Origin: Winogradskyella sp.
GTDB lineage: Bacteria > Bacteroidota > Bacteroidia > Flavobacteriales > Flavobacteriaceae
Direction of reading: 5' to 3'
Length of the DNA: 64,000 nucleotides
Assembly: GCF_028289625.1 (NCBI RefSeq)
Contig: NZ_JANQOM010000032.1
Span: 1 to 64,000, forward strand
Shown: positions 50,277 through 60,456 of the stretch, one piece after another
Numbering within the stretch: position 1 is the stretch's first letter
Layout: every line of letters begins with the position of its first letter
Translations under genes and position numbers: made by a program
The notes under the pieces: model-generated
Seen by the model: only the letters and a program-made list of their open reading frames with translations
Told to the model about the DNA's origin: nothing
Database searches by the model: none

Positions 50277-51155
50277 ATGACTATACTAGACGGAAGAAAG
50301 ACAAGTAAGGACATAAAAGACGAAATCAAAATCGAAGTTGATAAAATGAAGGCCAATGGTGAAAAAGTACCACATCTCGCAGCCGTAATTGTAGGTAATG
50401 ATGGTGCAAGTTTAACCTATGTTGGTAGTAAAGTAAGAGCATGCGAACGCGTTGGGTTTGAATCTACTATGGTCCGTTTACCAAATACCACGAGTGAGAT
50501 AGAATTATTAGATACTATTGATAAATTAAACAACAATGATGATATCGATGGTTTTATTGTTCAATTACCATTGCCACCACAAATTAATACACAAAAGGTC
50601 TTAATGGCTGTTCATCCAGATAAGGATGTAGATGGATTTCATCCTATGAATTTTGGGAAAATGGCCTTGGACATGTCCACATTTATTCCAGCGACACCAT
50701 TTGGCATTCTAGAGCTTATTGACCGTTATGGTGTAGAAACCAAAGGCAAGCATACGGTTGTGATTGGTCGTTCACATATTGTTGGTCGCCCAATGAGTAT
50801 ACTTATGGGCCGTAAAGGCTTTCCAGGAAATTCTACAGTGACATTAACACACAGCCATACCAAAAATATTACACAGATTACGTCTCAAGCAGATATCATA
50901 ATAACAGCTCTTGGTGTACCAGGCTTTCTAAAAGCAGAAATGGTAAAAGACGATGTCGTAATTATTGATGTAGGTATCACGCGTGTTCCTGATGATTCCG
51001 AAAAAGGCTATTACATTACTGGTGATGTCGATTTTGAAAATGTAAGCAAAAAGGCAAGCCATATTACTCCTGTACCTGGTGGAGTAGGACCAATGACTAT
51101 TGCCATGCTTTTAAAAAATACATTACTTGCCAGAGAAAGACATCGTAGCCAATAG
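50277..51155 (+). CDS. folD: Bifunctional methylenetetrahydrofolate dehydrogenase/cyclohydrolase
   Basis: 292 aa; GFIVQLPLPPQINTQKVLMAVHPDKDVDGFHPMN; GRSHIVGRPMSILM; PVPGGVGPMTIAMLLKNT. Confidence 0.98.
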   Translation: MTILDGRKTSKDIKDEIKIEVDKMKANGEKVPHLAAVIVGNDGASLTYVGSKVRACERVGFESTMVRLPNTTSEIELLDTIDKLNNNDDIDGFIVQLPLPPQINTQKVLMAVHPDKDVDGFHPMNFGKMALDMSTFIPATPFGILELIDRYGVETKGKHTVVIGRSHIVGRPMSILMGRKGFPGNSTVTLTHSHTKNITQITSQADIIITALGVPGFLKAEMVKDDVVIIDVGITRVPDDSEKGYYITGDVDFENVSKKASHITPVPGGVGPMTIAMLLKNTLLARERHRSQ

Positions 51156-51216
51156 ATTTTTTTAAACAAATACATCTGAGAAATAATAAGTATCTTTTAC
51201 ACTAAAACTACTTATT

Positions 51217-52950
51217 ATGAAATTCAGACCATTTATTGCTTTACTTTTCCTGGTTGTTTTTAGTTGTAAAGATGCACGAGTTAAAAATCCTACCAGCATC
51301 TTTAAAGTCACAATCTCTCAAGATATTTTTGAAAGCCCCTTAGATGGTAGGTTACTATTGATTTTAGCCGATGATGATAAAGATGAGCCTCGTTTTTTAG
51401 TAAGTGAAGGACTTAATGCACAACCCATATTCGGAAAAAATGTTGACGATTTTAACCTGAAAGATGAAGTTGTCTTTGATGAGGACGTTTTTGGTTTTCC
51501 ATACAGCAGTATTTCCAAGATAAAACCTGGTAAATATTATGTGCAGGCCGTTTTAAATGTTTATGAAACATTCAACCTTTCAACAGGACATACCGTTAAA
51601 TTACCAATGGATAATGGTGAAGGGCAACAGTGGAATAAGTCACCTGGAAATTTATTTAGCAAGCCATTTGAAATTGAAATTAAGGAAAATGACACTTCAG
51701 AATTTAGCATTTTATTAGATCAGGTTATTCCCGAAATTAAAGTCCCAGAGGATACAGAGTGGATTAAGCATATTAAAATGAAATCTGAATTATTGTCTAA
51801 GTTTTGGGGACGAGATATGTATTTAGGAGCTCATGTGCTTTTACCCAAGGGTTTTGATGAACATCCTGAAGCCAAATATCCTTTAATGATTTTTCATGGG
51901 CACTTCCCGTCAGATTTTGACGGTTTTAGAACGACGCCACCAGATAAAGATTTAGAACCTGATTATTCAGAGCGTTTTGATGTAAAAGGGTATAATAATA
52001 TTCAACAACAAGAAGCTTATGATTTTTATAGACGTTGGAATGAGCCAGACTTTCCAAGATTTTTAATAGTGGAAATTCAGCATCCTACGCCGTATTATGA
52101 CGACTCATACGCTGTAAATTCTGAAAGTCAAGGACCCTATGGTGATGCTATAACCTATGAACTTATTCCTCATTTAGAAAAATTGTTTAGAGGCCAAGGT
52201 GAAGGTTGGTCCAGATTTTTATATGGTGGTTCCACTGGTGGTTGGGAGGCTTTGGCTGTACAAGTTAAATATCCAGATGAATATAATGGATGTTTTGCCG
52301 CCTGCCCAGATCCTATAGATTTTAGGGCATATTGCCTAAATAATATATATGAAGACGACAACGCCTATCACGCCAAAAGTAATCATAAGGACATTGAGAT
52401 TCCAATGCGCAGAGATTACTTGGGCAATGTCAGTTCTACAGTAAGGGAAGCCAATCATTTAGAGCTTGTTCTTGGCGATAAATCTAGATCTGGAGCGCAA
52501 TTCGATATTTGGGAAGCGACGTATTCACCACAAAATAATGACGGTTATCCTAAGCGACTATGGGATAAAATGACAGGAGACATTAATCATGACGTTGCTG
52601 AATTTTGGAAAGAAAACTATGATTTGAGGTATATTTTAGAGCGTGATTGGGATAGTCTTGGAGATAAATTAAAAGGAAAAATTCATATTTATTGCGGTGA
52701 TATGGACAATTACTATTTAAATAATGCCGTTTATTTAATGGAAGACTTTTTAGAAAGTACGACAGATCCATATTACGATGGCGAGGTTGATTATGGGGAT
52801 CGTGCAGAACATTGCTGGAATGGTGATCATGAGAACCCAAATCATATTTCAAGATTACGCTACAATAGCATGTATGTACCTAAAATAATGAAACGTATAG
52901 CTGAAAGTGCACCTGCAAATGCAGATTTAACGAGTTGGCGCTACGAGTAA
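51217..52950 (+). CDS. Putative esterase (alpha/beta hydrolase), lipoprotein
   Basis: 577 aa; FLVVFSC lipobox; FLYGGSTGGWEALAVQVKYPDEYNGCFAACPDPIDF nucleophile elbow. Confidence 0.75.
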   Translation: MKFRPFIALLFLVVFSCKDARVKNPTSIFKVTISQDIFESPLDGRLLLILADDDKDEPRFLVSEGLNAQPIFGKNVDDFNLKDEVVFDEDVFGFPYSSISKIKPGKYYVQAVLNVYETFNLSTGHTVKLPMDNGEGQQWNKSPGNLFSKPFEIEIKENDTSEFSILLDQVIPEIKVPEDTEWIKHIKMKSELLSKFWGRDMYLGAHVLLPKGFDEHPEAKYPLMIFHGHFPSDFDGFRTTPPDKDLEPDYSERFDVKGYNNIQQQEAYDFYRRWNEPDFPRFLIVEIQHPTPYYDDSYAVNSESQGPYGDAITYELIPHLEKLFRGQGEGWSRFLYGGSTGGWEALAVQVKYPDEYNGCFAACPDPIDFRAYCLNNIYEDDNAYHAKSNHKDIEIPMRRDYLGNVSSTVREANHLELVLGDKSRSGAQFDIWEATYSPQNNDGYPKRLWDKMTGDINHDVAEFWKENYDLRYILERDWDSLGDKLKGKIHIYCGDMDNYYLNNAVYLMEDFLESTTDPYYDGEVDYGDRAEHCWNGDHENPNHISRLRYNSMYVPKIMKRIAESAPANADLTSWRYE

Positions 52951-52951
52951 T

Positions 52952-53374
52952 TTAGTTGGCGAATAGCTGGCCTATATCTTTAAAAGCCTTAAATTCTAAA
53001 GCATTCCCAGAAGGGTCTTTAAAAAACATCGTAGCTTGTTCTCCGACTTGTCCTTTAAATCGTATGTAAGGTTCAATAATAAAGTTGATACCTTTAGATT
53101 TTAAACTGCTTGCAAATTCTTGAAAAGTTTCCCAAGGTAAGACCACACCAAAATGAGGCACAGGTACATCTTTTCCATCTACAGAATTGGTATGCATATC
53201 TTCCTCGGTTTTTGGCTTGTAATGAATGACCAATTGATGTCCAAAAAAGTTATAATCTACCCAGTGATTACTACTTCGTCCTTCTTCAAAGTTCAGGATA
53301 TTAGTATAGAAATTGCGGCATTCTTCTAAGTTTGAGACTGGAATTGCCAAATGGAAAGGTGCAATTTTTGACAT
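52952..53374 (-). CDS. VOC (glyoxalase) family protein
   Basis: 140 aa; [56 protein letters not shown]. Confidence 0.88.
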   Translation of the reverse strand: MSKIAPFHLAIPVSNLEECRNFYTNILNFEEGRSSNHWVDYNFFGHQLVIHYKPKTEEDMHTNSVDGKDVPVPHFGVVLPWETFQEFASSLKSKGINFIIEPYIRFKGQVGEQATMFFKDPSGNALEFKAFKDIGQLFAN

Positions 53375-53471
53375 GATCTTATGTTATAATATTATCAAAG
53401 ATACATTAAAAAAAGGCTTGCTAAATATAGAATTTAACAAGCCTAAAACAAATCGATCTAACCATCATCAA

Positions 53472-54353
53472 TCAATTCAATTTTCCTGTTTTTCTTTTAT
53501 ATAATCCATCAAAACTTAATGCCCATGTTTTTCCTTCGTCAGAGCTCGATTCCATCGTTTGTCTAACAGTGTCTTCGGTTTTATCGTAAGTGTATACCAT
53601 TTTATACCAAACTCCATCCGCTTTAGCAATCAGTTGCATGTCTCCTTCAGAATAGTCATCTGGTTCTTCAAAATGACTCACACTGCCATTAGCTACCCAG
53701 TTTTGCTTCCACTTTTTGTATGTAGAATCGTAATAACTAATGGAGCTTCCGCCATTACTATTGGTAGGACGCCAATTTTCTAAAATACCACAGTCGCCAT
53801 TACTATTGGTAATGCTGCTTTCTGCAACTTTCTGACCATTTACATATACATCCCATTCGCCAACCCAAAAATCAAACTTTCTATAGTTCTCGTCAAACTT
53901 ACAGGGATTAGCTAGTTTATACATATTGTTTTTTATCTTCTTAAACCGGCTATCTTCCTTTAAGACGTCAAAAGCTTTATCTTCTAATTGTTTAGAAAAA
54001 CCAACTTGTAGACTATCTAAAGCTTCGAGTTCATGAATTGCTTTATCTGTTTGGTTATCTGCCGAATAACTCTTAGCTAACCAGAGACGTACATAAGGTC
54101 CTTTGAGACCACTTTTCTTGGCAATTTCAAAATTTTTAATCGCTTTATTATGCTTACTTAAATAGGCGTAACTAAAAGCCATGTAATAATTAGCCATTGA
54201 ATCTTTAGAATTCAGTTTTAACTGCTTTTTGGCAGTTTCGATGACCTTTTCAAAGTCTTTGTTTCTAAAGTCGAGTTGATAAGGGTTATTATTTTGAGCA
54301 AAATTGAATTGATAAAAAACACCGAGCAGAAGACAAGTGATTTTTTTTTTCAT
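53472..54353 (-). CDS. TPR protein with C-terminal DUF1579-like domain, secreted
   Basis: 293 aa; signal peptide; TPR-like YMAFSYAYLSKHNKAIKNFEIAKK; FDFWVGEWDVYVNGQKVAESSI...YYDSTYKKWKQNWV. Confidence 0.65.
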   Translation of the reverse strand: MKKKITCLLLGVFYQFNFAQNNNPYQLDFRNKDFEKVIETAKKQLKLNSKDSMANYYMAFSYAYLSKHNKAIKNFEIAKKSGLKGPYVRLWLAKSYSADNQTDKAIHELEALDSLQVGFSKQLEDKAFDVLKEDSRFKKIKNNMYKLANPCKFDENYRKFDFWVGEWDVYVNGQKVAESSITNSNGDCGILENWRPTNSNGGSSISYYDSTYKKWKQNWVANGSVSHFEEPDDYSEGDMQLIAKADGVWYKMVYTYDKTEDTVRQTMESSSDEGKTWALSFDGLYKRKTGKLN

Positions 54354-54356
54354 ACT

Positions 54357-55554
54357 TTAATTCTTTATTATTATTTTTTGAGTGATTTTCTTTTCTCCAG
54401 ATATTACAGAAATAAAGTAAATCCCGTCGTTATAATTGTTAGGAATCCATTCCATTGAATTATCTAGTTTTATATGTTTCAATTGTCTTCCACTTAAATC
54501 ATTAAATATAATGCTATCGTTGGCATTGACAATATTGGCGTCGAAAGTGAATTTATTTCCAATCGTTGGGAATAAAAAGGGAATTTCTTTTTTGGTCACT
54601 TCGGTCAGTGATAAGGTTGCAGATGTGATATAGAAAGCATTGGTATTGATGAGGTTGGCCTCCATTGAAGCTTGGGCATCTATAAAATCCTCTATAAAAG
54701 TACCATTGCTATCATACATCTTGATGAGTCCAGTAATACCGTTTCCTATTAAAAAATTTCCGTTTTCTAAAAAGGCAACGCCCTCAGGAGTGCTAAGGCC
54801 AGTGATTATGGTGCCAATTAAATTACCTTCGCTGTCAAAACGTTTTACCGAATTGCTGTTATAATCGATTACCCATAGGTCGCCACTTCCCGATTTGTCA
54901 AACCAAATATTGGTCGGTCCAGCAAGGTCGGTTTCTGATATAAAAACAGATTCAAATTCACCTTGAGAATTGTAACGATATATTTGTGCAGGAATTGCAG
55001 GATTTCCGTTAAAGGGCGGACTTCCATAGGAACTTAAATAAAAATTACCGTCGCTATCCCAATCCAATCCAATACTCAGGGTAGTTCCAGTGTCGGTGAA
55101 ATTACCAAGAGGTGTCCCATCGAGTGAATATCGCAATACAAATTCTGGTGCAGATTGATTGAACCATTGTAAAACATAAAGTTCATTATTCCTTATATGC
55201 ATTCGGGTTGGACCGCCTATTCCTGTAGCGAAATCGCCGACATAATTTCCATCGAGATCATATTTTGTGATTTTTCCACTGAATAAGTTTGAAACTAATA
55301 CACGATGACCTTCATTGGGAATTTCGGCTATGAGTATGTCTTGAGGCCAAGAGAGCTCGACATCGGTAAATAACTCTCCATTTTCCCCATTGTTGTCAAA
55401 TTTTAAGATTTTATAGTCTGACGTAGGCGTTACATTGGCGGTTATATCACTGACTAAAATGTAGGAACCTTCTGGAAGTTGGGGAAATACTGTAATGGGA
55501 AAGAGCATTATTGCGACTATAATGACAAAGTCGTTGAAGGTAATTTTTTTCATG
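54357..55554 (-). CDS. NHL/beta-propeller repeat protein with T9SS C-terminal sorting domain
   Basis: MKKITFNDFVIIVAIMLFPITVFPQ signal; repeated YDLDGNYVGDF/YNSQGEFESVF/FDSEGNLIGTI/YDSNGTFIEDF strands; CTD NDLSGRQLKHIKL...GIYFISVISGEKKITQKIIIKN. ATG at 55554 chosen. Confidence 0.8.
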
Positions 55555-55611
55555 ATGGCATATTTTTGTATACTCAAAGCAACATTACAATCTTTACAAT
55601 AGTGTATAGAA

Positions 55612-56703
55612 TTATAAATGCTTACTTTTTTTGAATTCTGTAGGAGTGCAATTATGCTTCTTTTTAAAGACTTTGTAGAAAGTGACTTTATTGTTAAAAC
55701 CGACATCAAAATAAATTGTTTTTACACTGTGATCATTATTGTCGGAGATTAAAAGTTTTTCTGCTTCTAATAAACGGTATTCATTGATAAAATTATTGAA
55801 GTTTTTGCCAGATTTATTATTAATGATTTTAGATAATAAATGCGTAGAATATCCAACTTTATCCGCCAAGTGAGCTAGTCTCAATTCATTATCTTTAAAA
55901 GGTTTTTCAGTTTCAATAAAATTGACCAAATTATTGTAAAATTCGTTGATTAAATCATCTTCAAAATTATCATCTTTGTTCTCTGTTGGGAGAAACAGCT
56001 TTGTAAAGAATTCACCATCAAAAATCTGAGGTTCTCTATACACAAAGTAGCCTATCATATAAATGGCCATTGACATAGAAATAGATATCATATAATCCCA
56101 TTGATTATTGAAGAACGAAAAATTGATTAGGATATAATATGAAATATAAGATAGCAAAAAGAGGCTATAAAGCGCGATTAAAACTTTTACCCAATTATAG
56201 CGTATTTTTTGGTACTCAGTTTTAACACTATTGTTCTTTTTTATAAACCATAACATTAAAACAAGGTATAAGACTAAATGAATGATTATAAAAATGTAAT
56301 TAGACAAAAAAACAAATATCTTGTCTAGTGTTAAATTGTAATTAAAAAGATGTTGAGACCATATAATAATTGTTAAGGCGATAGATAGAAAAGCCAACGC
56401 AAAATGTAAATAAAAAAACCTCATTTCCTTGTTGTGAAGTTTTAGTAAATATAAGTAGAGCAGCGGTCCAGAAGAATAATATCCTATGAATTGAAAGGTG
56501 TTAAAATAAGGTATTTGAGTGTTATATCTTGTCCAAAACAATACATAAGAAAACAATACTCCCGAAAATGATAGAATTAAAAATGCAATCGGATAGTTAC
56601 GTCTATTTTTCTTTGCCATAAGAATAATGAATAGAAAAACTCCCATTGCAACAGCAAAGAGAAATCCAGAAGTCCATGTATCAAATGATGGTAATTCTTG
56701 CAT
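55612..56703 (-). CDS. Membrane-bound AraC-family transcriptional regulator
   Basis: 363 aa; N-terminal multi-TM, C-terminal HTH LAHLADKVGYSTHLLSKIINNKSGKNFNNFINEYRLLEAEKLL...IYFDVGFNNKVTFYKVFKKKHNCTPTEFKK. Confidence 0.9.
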   Translation of the reverse strand: MQELPSFDTWTSGFLFAVAMGVFLFIILMAKKNRRNYPIAFLILSFSGVLFSYVLFWTRYNTQIPYFNTFQFIGYYSSGPLLYLYLLKLHNKEMRFFYLHFALAFLSIALTIIIWSQHLFNYNLTLDKIFVFLSNYIFIIIHLVLYLVLMLWFIKKNNSVKTEYQKIRYNWVKVLIALYSLFLLSYISYYILINFSFFNNQWDYMISISMSMAIYMIGYFVYREPQIFDGEFFTKLFLPTENKDDNFEDDLINEFYNNLVNFIETEKPFKDNELRLAHLADKVGYSTHLLSKIINNKSGKNFNNFINEYRLLEAEKLLISDNNDHSVKTIYFDVGFNNKVTFYKVFKKKHNCTPTEFKKSKHL

Positions 56704-56787
56704 ACCAGACTAATGTATATAATTTTGTGTTGATAAGGTTTATAATTATAATTATTAACTAAGAAATCAATGATTTGATATCAGGAA

Positions 56788-57261
56788 TTATTTCTCGAAT
56801 AATTCAACCCTATTACCGTCAGGATCTTTAATTATTACCATCTCTTTGCCTAGATGTTTATCGATAACAATAGTTCCGTGAAACTGGACTCCTAATTTTT
56901 TAAGATGTTCTACCCTAGTATCAAACTCATCAAGTAAAAATCCAATTTTAAAGAAACCGTTAATAAAAGTTTTTTTCGGTTGGTCTTTTAGTAATTCATT
57001 TGCCGTAACTGATGATTTCAATTCAATTAATTCTATTAGAATATCACCACAAACAATGTTTACCTGTCTTAGTTGTTTATTCTCAGATTCATATTTGTTA
57101 ATGGTTTTAAACCCAAGGTTTTTCTTACACCAATTTATAGAAATATCAATATCCTCGACAACTATTGCGGAGAAGTAAGCTTCTGGATGTGGTAGACTTT
57201 TTTCTTGTGCGAATCCAAAATATGTTAAAACAAGGAAATATAATAGTATCGTATTTTTCAT
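56788..57261 (-). CDS. Secreted VOC (glyoxalase-like) protein
   Basis: 157 aa; signal peptide MKNTILLYFLVLTYFGFAQ then VOC AIVVEDIDISINWCKKNLGFKTINK...IIKDPDGNRVELFE. Confidence 0.8.
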   Translation of the reverse strand: MKNTILLYFLVLTYFGFAQEKSLPHPEAYFSAIVVEDIDISINWCKKNLGFKTINKYESENKQLRQVNIVCGDILIELIELKSSVTANELLKDQPKKTFINGFFKIGFLLDEFDTRVEHLKKLGVQFHGTIVIDKHLGKEMVIIKDPDGNRVELFEK

Positions 57262-57317
57262 ATAATTTAGGTATTGTTTAAATGAGACAATTATATAATC
57301 TGAAGAGTTAAATGTGC

Positions 57318-58268
57318 CTAGTTCGCAACCCTATTCCATATATCTAGATAAATCTTCCAGTCGTCACCAACTCTTTTCCATATGATAACATACTTGCCTT
57401 TCCAAGAACTTTCTTTTTTATCCTTGGTCAGTGTTTTGCCTTCGTAATAGCCATAATCATAGGCGATATCATTTTCTATATGTATTTCTTCAGGTGTAAC
57501 TTTATGATAAAGGGTTTTTACACCGTTAGGTAAAATCCAGTATTGTTTCAAATCTTTTTTTCCAGATAGAATCATTCGATTATTTGGGAAGATTTTACCA
57601 TCGTCAGTGTATAGGTTAACCAAAGTTTCAATATCTCCATCCATATAGGCTTTTGAAAAAGCTTTTGTATTCTTTTTAATAATATCTAAATCAGAGTCAG
57701 TTAGAGTCGCTCGTTTACAATCAATTTTCCATGTAGGAAATATGATTTTTTCTGTGTTATCCACCCATTCGCCAATCCATTTGTAACCTAAATCACTAAT
57801 GTCATAAAAGGTCAATCGGTAGAATCCCTCCATACCATTCGGTACTTTTTGATTGCGATACAATATGATGTTTCCATCGTCTTTCTTGCCTCCTTCCCAA
57901 GTGGGTAAACTGGTTGATGGGGAGCCAGACGAATAATAATGCACATACCACTTACTACTGTCGGCAATAAATTGGCGAATACTACCAGAATGTTTGCCAT
58001 CAACTTTTAAAGTTTCGTCCTGCACGGCCATACCGTTCATTATGTATTTCCATTCCCAAGTCATGTCTACGGCTTCTGCCCAAGTTTGGTCCTGATTTCG
58101 TGTTACGGATTTGCAATTACATTTTCCGATTAGGCCTTCAAAATCCTTGATTTGTTCTGGAGCTTTAGGATTAGGTAAACCATAAGGGTTGGTATCGGAA
58201 GCCGAATACTCACTTTGGGAAAAACTAAAAATTGAGACAAAAAAAATGAAGATCAAGATTGATTTCAT
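57318..58268 (-). CDS. Secreted protein with DUF1579-like plus SnoaL/DUF4440-like domains
   Basis: 316 aa; signal peptide; DIIKKNTKAFSKAYMDGDIETLVNLYTDDGKIFPNNRMILSGKKDLKQYW...YVIIWKRVGDDWKIYLDIWN. Confidence 0.7.
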   Translation of the reverse strand: MKSILIFIFFVSIFSFSQSEYSASDTNPYGLPNPKAPEQIKDFEGLIGKCNCKSVTRNQDQTWAEAVDMTWEWKYIMNGMAVQDETLKVDGKHSGSIRQFIADSSKWYVHYYSSGSPSTSLPTWEGGKKDDGNIILYRNQKVPNGMEGFYRLTFYDISDLGYKWIGEWVDNTEKIIFPTWKIDCKRATLTDSDLDIIKKNTKAFSKAYMDGDIETLVNLYTDDGKIFPNNRMILSGKKDLKQYWILPNGVKTLYHKVTPEEIHIENDIAYDYGYYEGKTLTKDKKESSWKGKYVIIWKRVGDDWKIYLDIWNRVAN

Positions 58269-58342
58269 AATGTTATGATGATTGATTAATACTTTTAAAG
58301 TTAAAAATCAATCAGGCAACCGATTTGTTAATTGGGATATAA

Positions 58343-59110
58343 TTAACGTCTGCTTTTTCTTGAACGCTTTTGTGTTGGCTCGAAAGTTTTTTTAGAATCA
58401 CTAATAAGTGCGCTAAGCGTTTTAAACTCTTCTTCAGTGAGTTCACGATATTGCCCAACTGGCATATCGAGCTTAATATTCATAATTCTAATTCGCTTAA
58501 GGGTTTTTACCTCATAATTCAAATACTCGCACATACGACGTATCTGACGATTCAGGCCTTGGGTAAGGATAATACTAAACCTGTACTTGTCTATTTTTTT
58601 AACCTCACATTTTTTGGTGCGTTGTTTTAGCTCTTCAATATAAATGCCACCTGCCATACGTTCGATAAAGGTTTGTGAAATCGCTTTGTCAACAGTGACC
58701 ACATATTCTTTTTCGTGATTATTGCTAGCGCGAAGAATCTTATTAACGATATCACCATCGTCTGTTAAAAGAATGAGCCCTTCACTGGGTTTGTCTAAGC
58801 GACCTATCGGAAAAATACGTTTTGGGTAGCTGATAAAATCAATAATATTATCTTTTTCTACGCGCGTATCCGTAGTGCAAACAATACCTACAGGTTTATT
58901 AAAAGCCAAGTAGACAAAGTCTCTTTTGCGTTCTCCTATAATCTCATCATCAACTTTTACCACATCATCTGGTGCTACTTTTGTACCCATTTCTGGAACG
59001 ATATCATTAATAGTGACACGACCAGCATCAATTAAACGATCAGCTTCACGACGTGAGCAATAACCAGCTTCACTGAGGTATTTATTAAGACGAACTAAGT
59101 GGTCTGACAT
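58343..59110 (-). CDS. rluF: 23S rRNA pseudouridine synthase, RluF/RsuA family
   Basis: MSDHLVRLNKYLSEAGYCSRREADRLIDAGRVTIND (S4 domain); IFPIGRLDKPSEGLILLTDDGDIVNKI; start 59110 preferred. Confidence 0.88.
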   Translation of the reverse strand: MSDHLVRLNKYLSEAGYCSRREADRLIDAGRVTINDIVPEMGTKVAPDDVVKVDDEIIGERKRDFVYLAFNKPVGIVCTTDTRVEKDNIIDFISYPKRIFPIGRLDKPSEGLILLTDDGDIVNKILRASNNHEKEYVVTVDKAISQTFIERMAGGIYIEELKQRTKKCEVKKIDKYRFSIILTQGLNRQIRRMCEYLNYEVKTLKRIRIMNIKLDMPVGQYRELTEEEFKTLSALISDSKKTFEPTQKRSRKSRR

Positions 59111-59131
59111 GATGTAAAGGTACGACAAAGA

Positions 59132-59959
59132 TTATCCATTTATAAATTCAATAATCTTTGGAGTTAGGGATGCATCTTTTAAGCCATGGCCAAAACCACT
59201 CGTGCTAATCAATTCAGCATTTTTATAGCGGTTGGCGAATAGCAAGGCGTCTTCGTAAGGAATCACCTTATCATTTTTGTCGTGAATAATCAAGCCCCTC
59301 GCTTTTATGGATTTTGTAAAATTGGCGGCAGAAAAATAGTCCACAGGCTTACCAAACCGTTCCAATACAATATTGTCTAATCCATTAGAGATACGTTTGT
59401 TATAACCCATTAAGGATTTATATCTGGTGAAAACTCCTGTAAAATGTGCTGGCGCACCAAGTAAAATCATTTTTTTAACTGAATCCAATGGATAATTATG
59501 CATAAAGAACACACTAGCCATACCACCAACGGAATGACCTATAATGATCTCAGGTTGAAATTTCTGTGCAATACTATTAATGCATTCTGAATATAAGACA
59601 GCATTGAATCGTTTTCCGTCAGATCGACCATGTGCTGGTGCATCTAAAGCAATAATATTATAATTCTGAGCTTTGAGATCATTCAAGATATAACTCCATC
59701 GTGATGCATTGCTTTCCCAACCATGAGCCAATAAAACGGTTTTCCCTTTGCCATTCCAGCGATAAGTAGCTATTGTTGAGCCATCATAAATGACCTCTTC
59801 AAATAAAGCTGTGTTGACGACTTTTCGCTGTTGATCTGTATACCTGCCTTTGCGAGGTGAAGCAAATAAATTTAAGGCCTTTTTTGAGGCGTATTTCGAT
59901 GAAATTAAACTGGTTGCATTTAATGCGCTGCCTATGGATTTTATGACAAAACTACTCAT
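59132..59959 (-). CDS. Alpha/beta hydrolase
   Basis: VLLAHGWESNASRWSYILNDL, GHSVGGMASVFF, GFGHGLKDA; MSSFV start at 59959 avoids overlap with the cupin gene. Confidence 0.85.
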   Translation of the reverse strand: MSSFVIKSIGSALNATSLISSKYASKKALNLFASPRKGRYTDQQRKVVNTALFEEVIYDGSTIATYRWNGKGKTVLLAHGWESNASRWSYILNDLKAQNYNIIALDAPAHGRSDGKRFNAVLYSECINSIAQKFQPEIIIGHSVGGMASVFFMHNYPLDSVKKMILLGAPAHFTGVFTRYKSLMGYNKRISNGLDNIVLERFGKPVDYFSAANFTKSIKARGLIIHDKNDKVIPYEDALLFANRYKNAELISTSGFGHGLKDASLTPKIIEFING

Positions 59960-59960
59960 A

Positions 59961-60335
59961 CTACGACGTTTCTCTATGTACGGAATCCATTGAAAATGCA
60001 GGTAAGCAAATGGCAATATATTCGCAAGGTTCTGTAAATGGATTGGAGTATTGTAATCGAGTATGCTTATTTACTTTTATAGATTCTCCTGCTTCAAGAA
60101 CTAAAGTTTCACCCTCTATAATGAACTGTTTTTTTCCCTTAATAATGAATGTGTATTCATCAAATTCTGGTGTTTGAAAAGGTTCACTCCAACCAGGTGG
60201 TGCAACCATATGTGCTATGCTTATTTGAGAATTGCCATCACTGGCTAAACCAAAATGTTCTTTTATAGTTTTGCCATCATCAGTGGGTACAATAAAAGGT
60301 GATGCTTGTAATGTGTATTTTTTTCCCGCTTTCAT
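59961..60335 (-). CDS. Cupin-domain protein
   Basis: 124 aa; HMVAPPGWSEPFQTPEFDEYTFIIKGKKQFIIEGETLVLEAGESIKVNKHTRLQYSNP. Confidence 0.85.
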   Translation of the reverse strand: MKAGKKYTLQASPFIVPTDDGKTIKEHFGLASDGNSQISIAHMVAPPGWSEPFQTPEFDEYTFIIKGKKQFIIEGETLVLEAGESIKVNKHTRLQYSNPFTEPCEYIAICLPAFSMDSVHRETS

Positions 60336-60456
60336 ATACTTTTTCAGTTTAACTTCAAAGTGTTTATGGTATTACCTTTTAGGCCAAAGCCTTAACATAT
60401 ACTTTGTGAACCGAAGTCTTGGTGTTTTCTTCGTGAACCGTACCCTAGGCTACGGT

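Noticed and set aside
36425-53374. VOC proteins at 36425 and 52952 as antibiotic-resistance genes
   Set aside because: The VOC superfamily is functionally diverse; no motif specific to fosfomycin or bleomycin resistance could be confirmed by eye.
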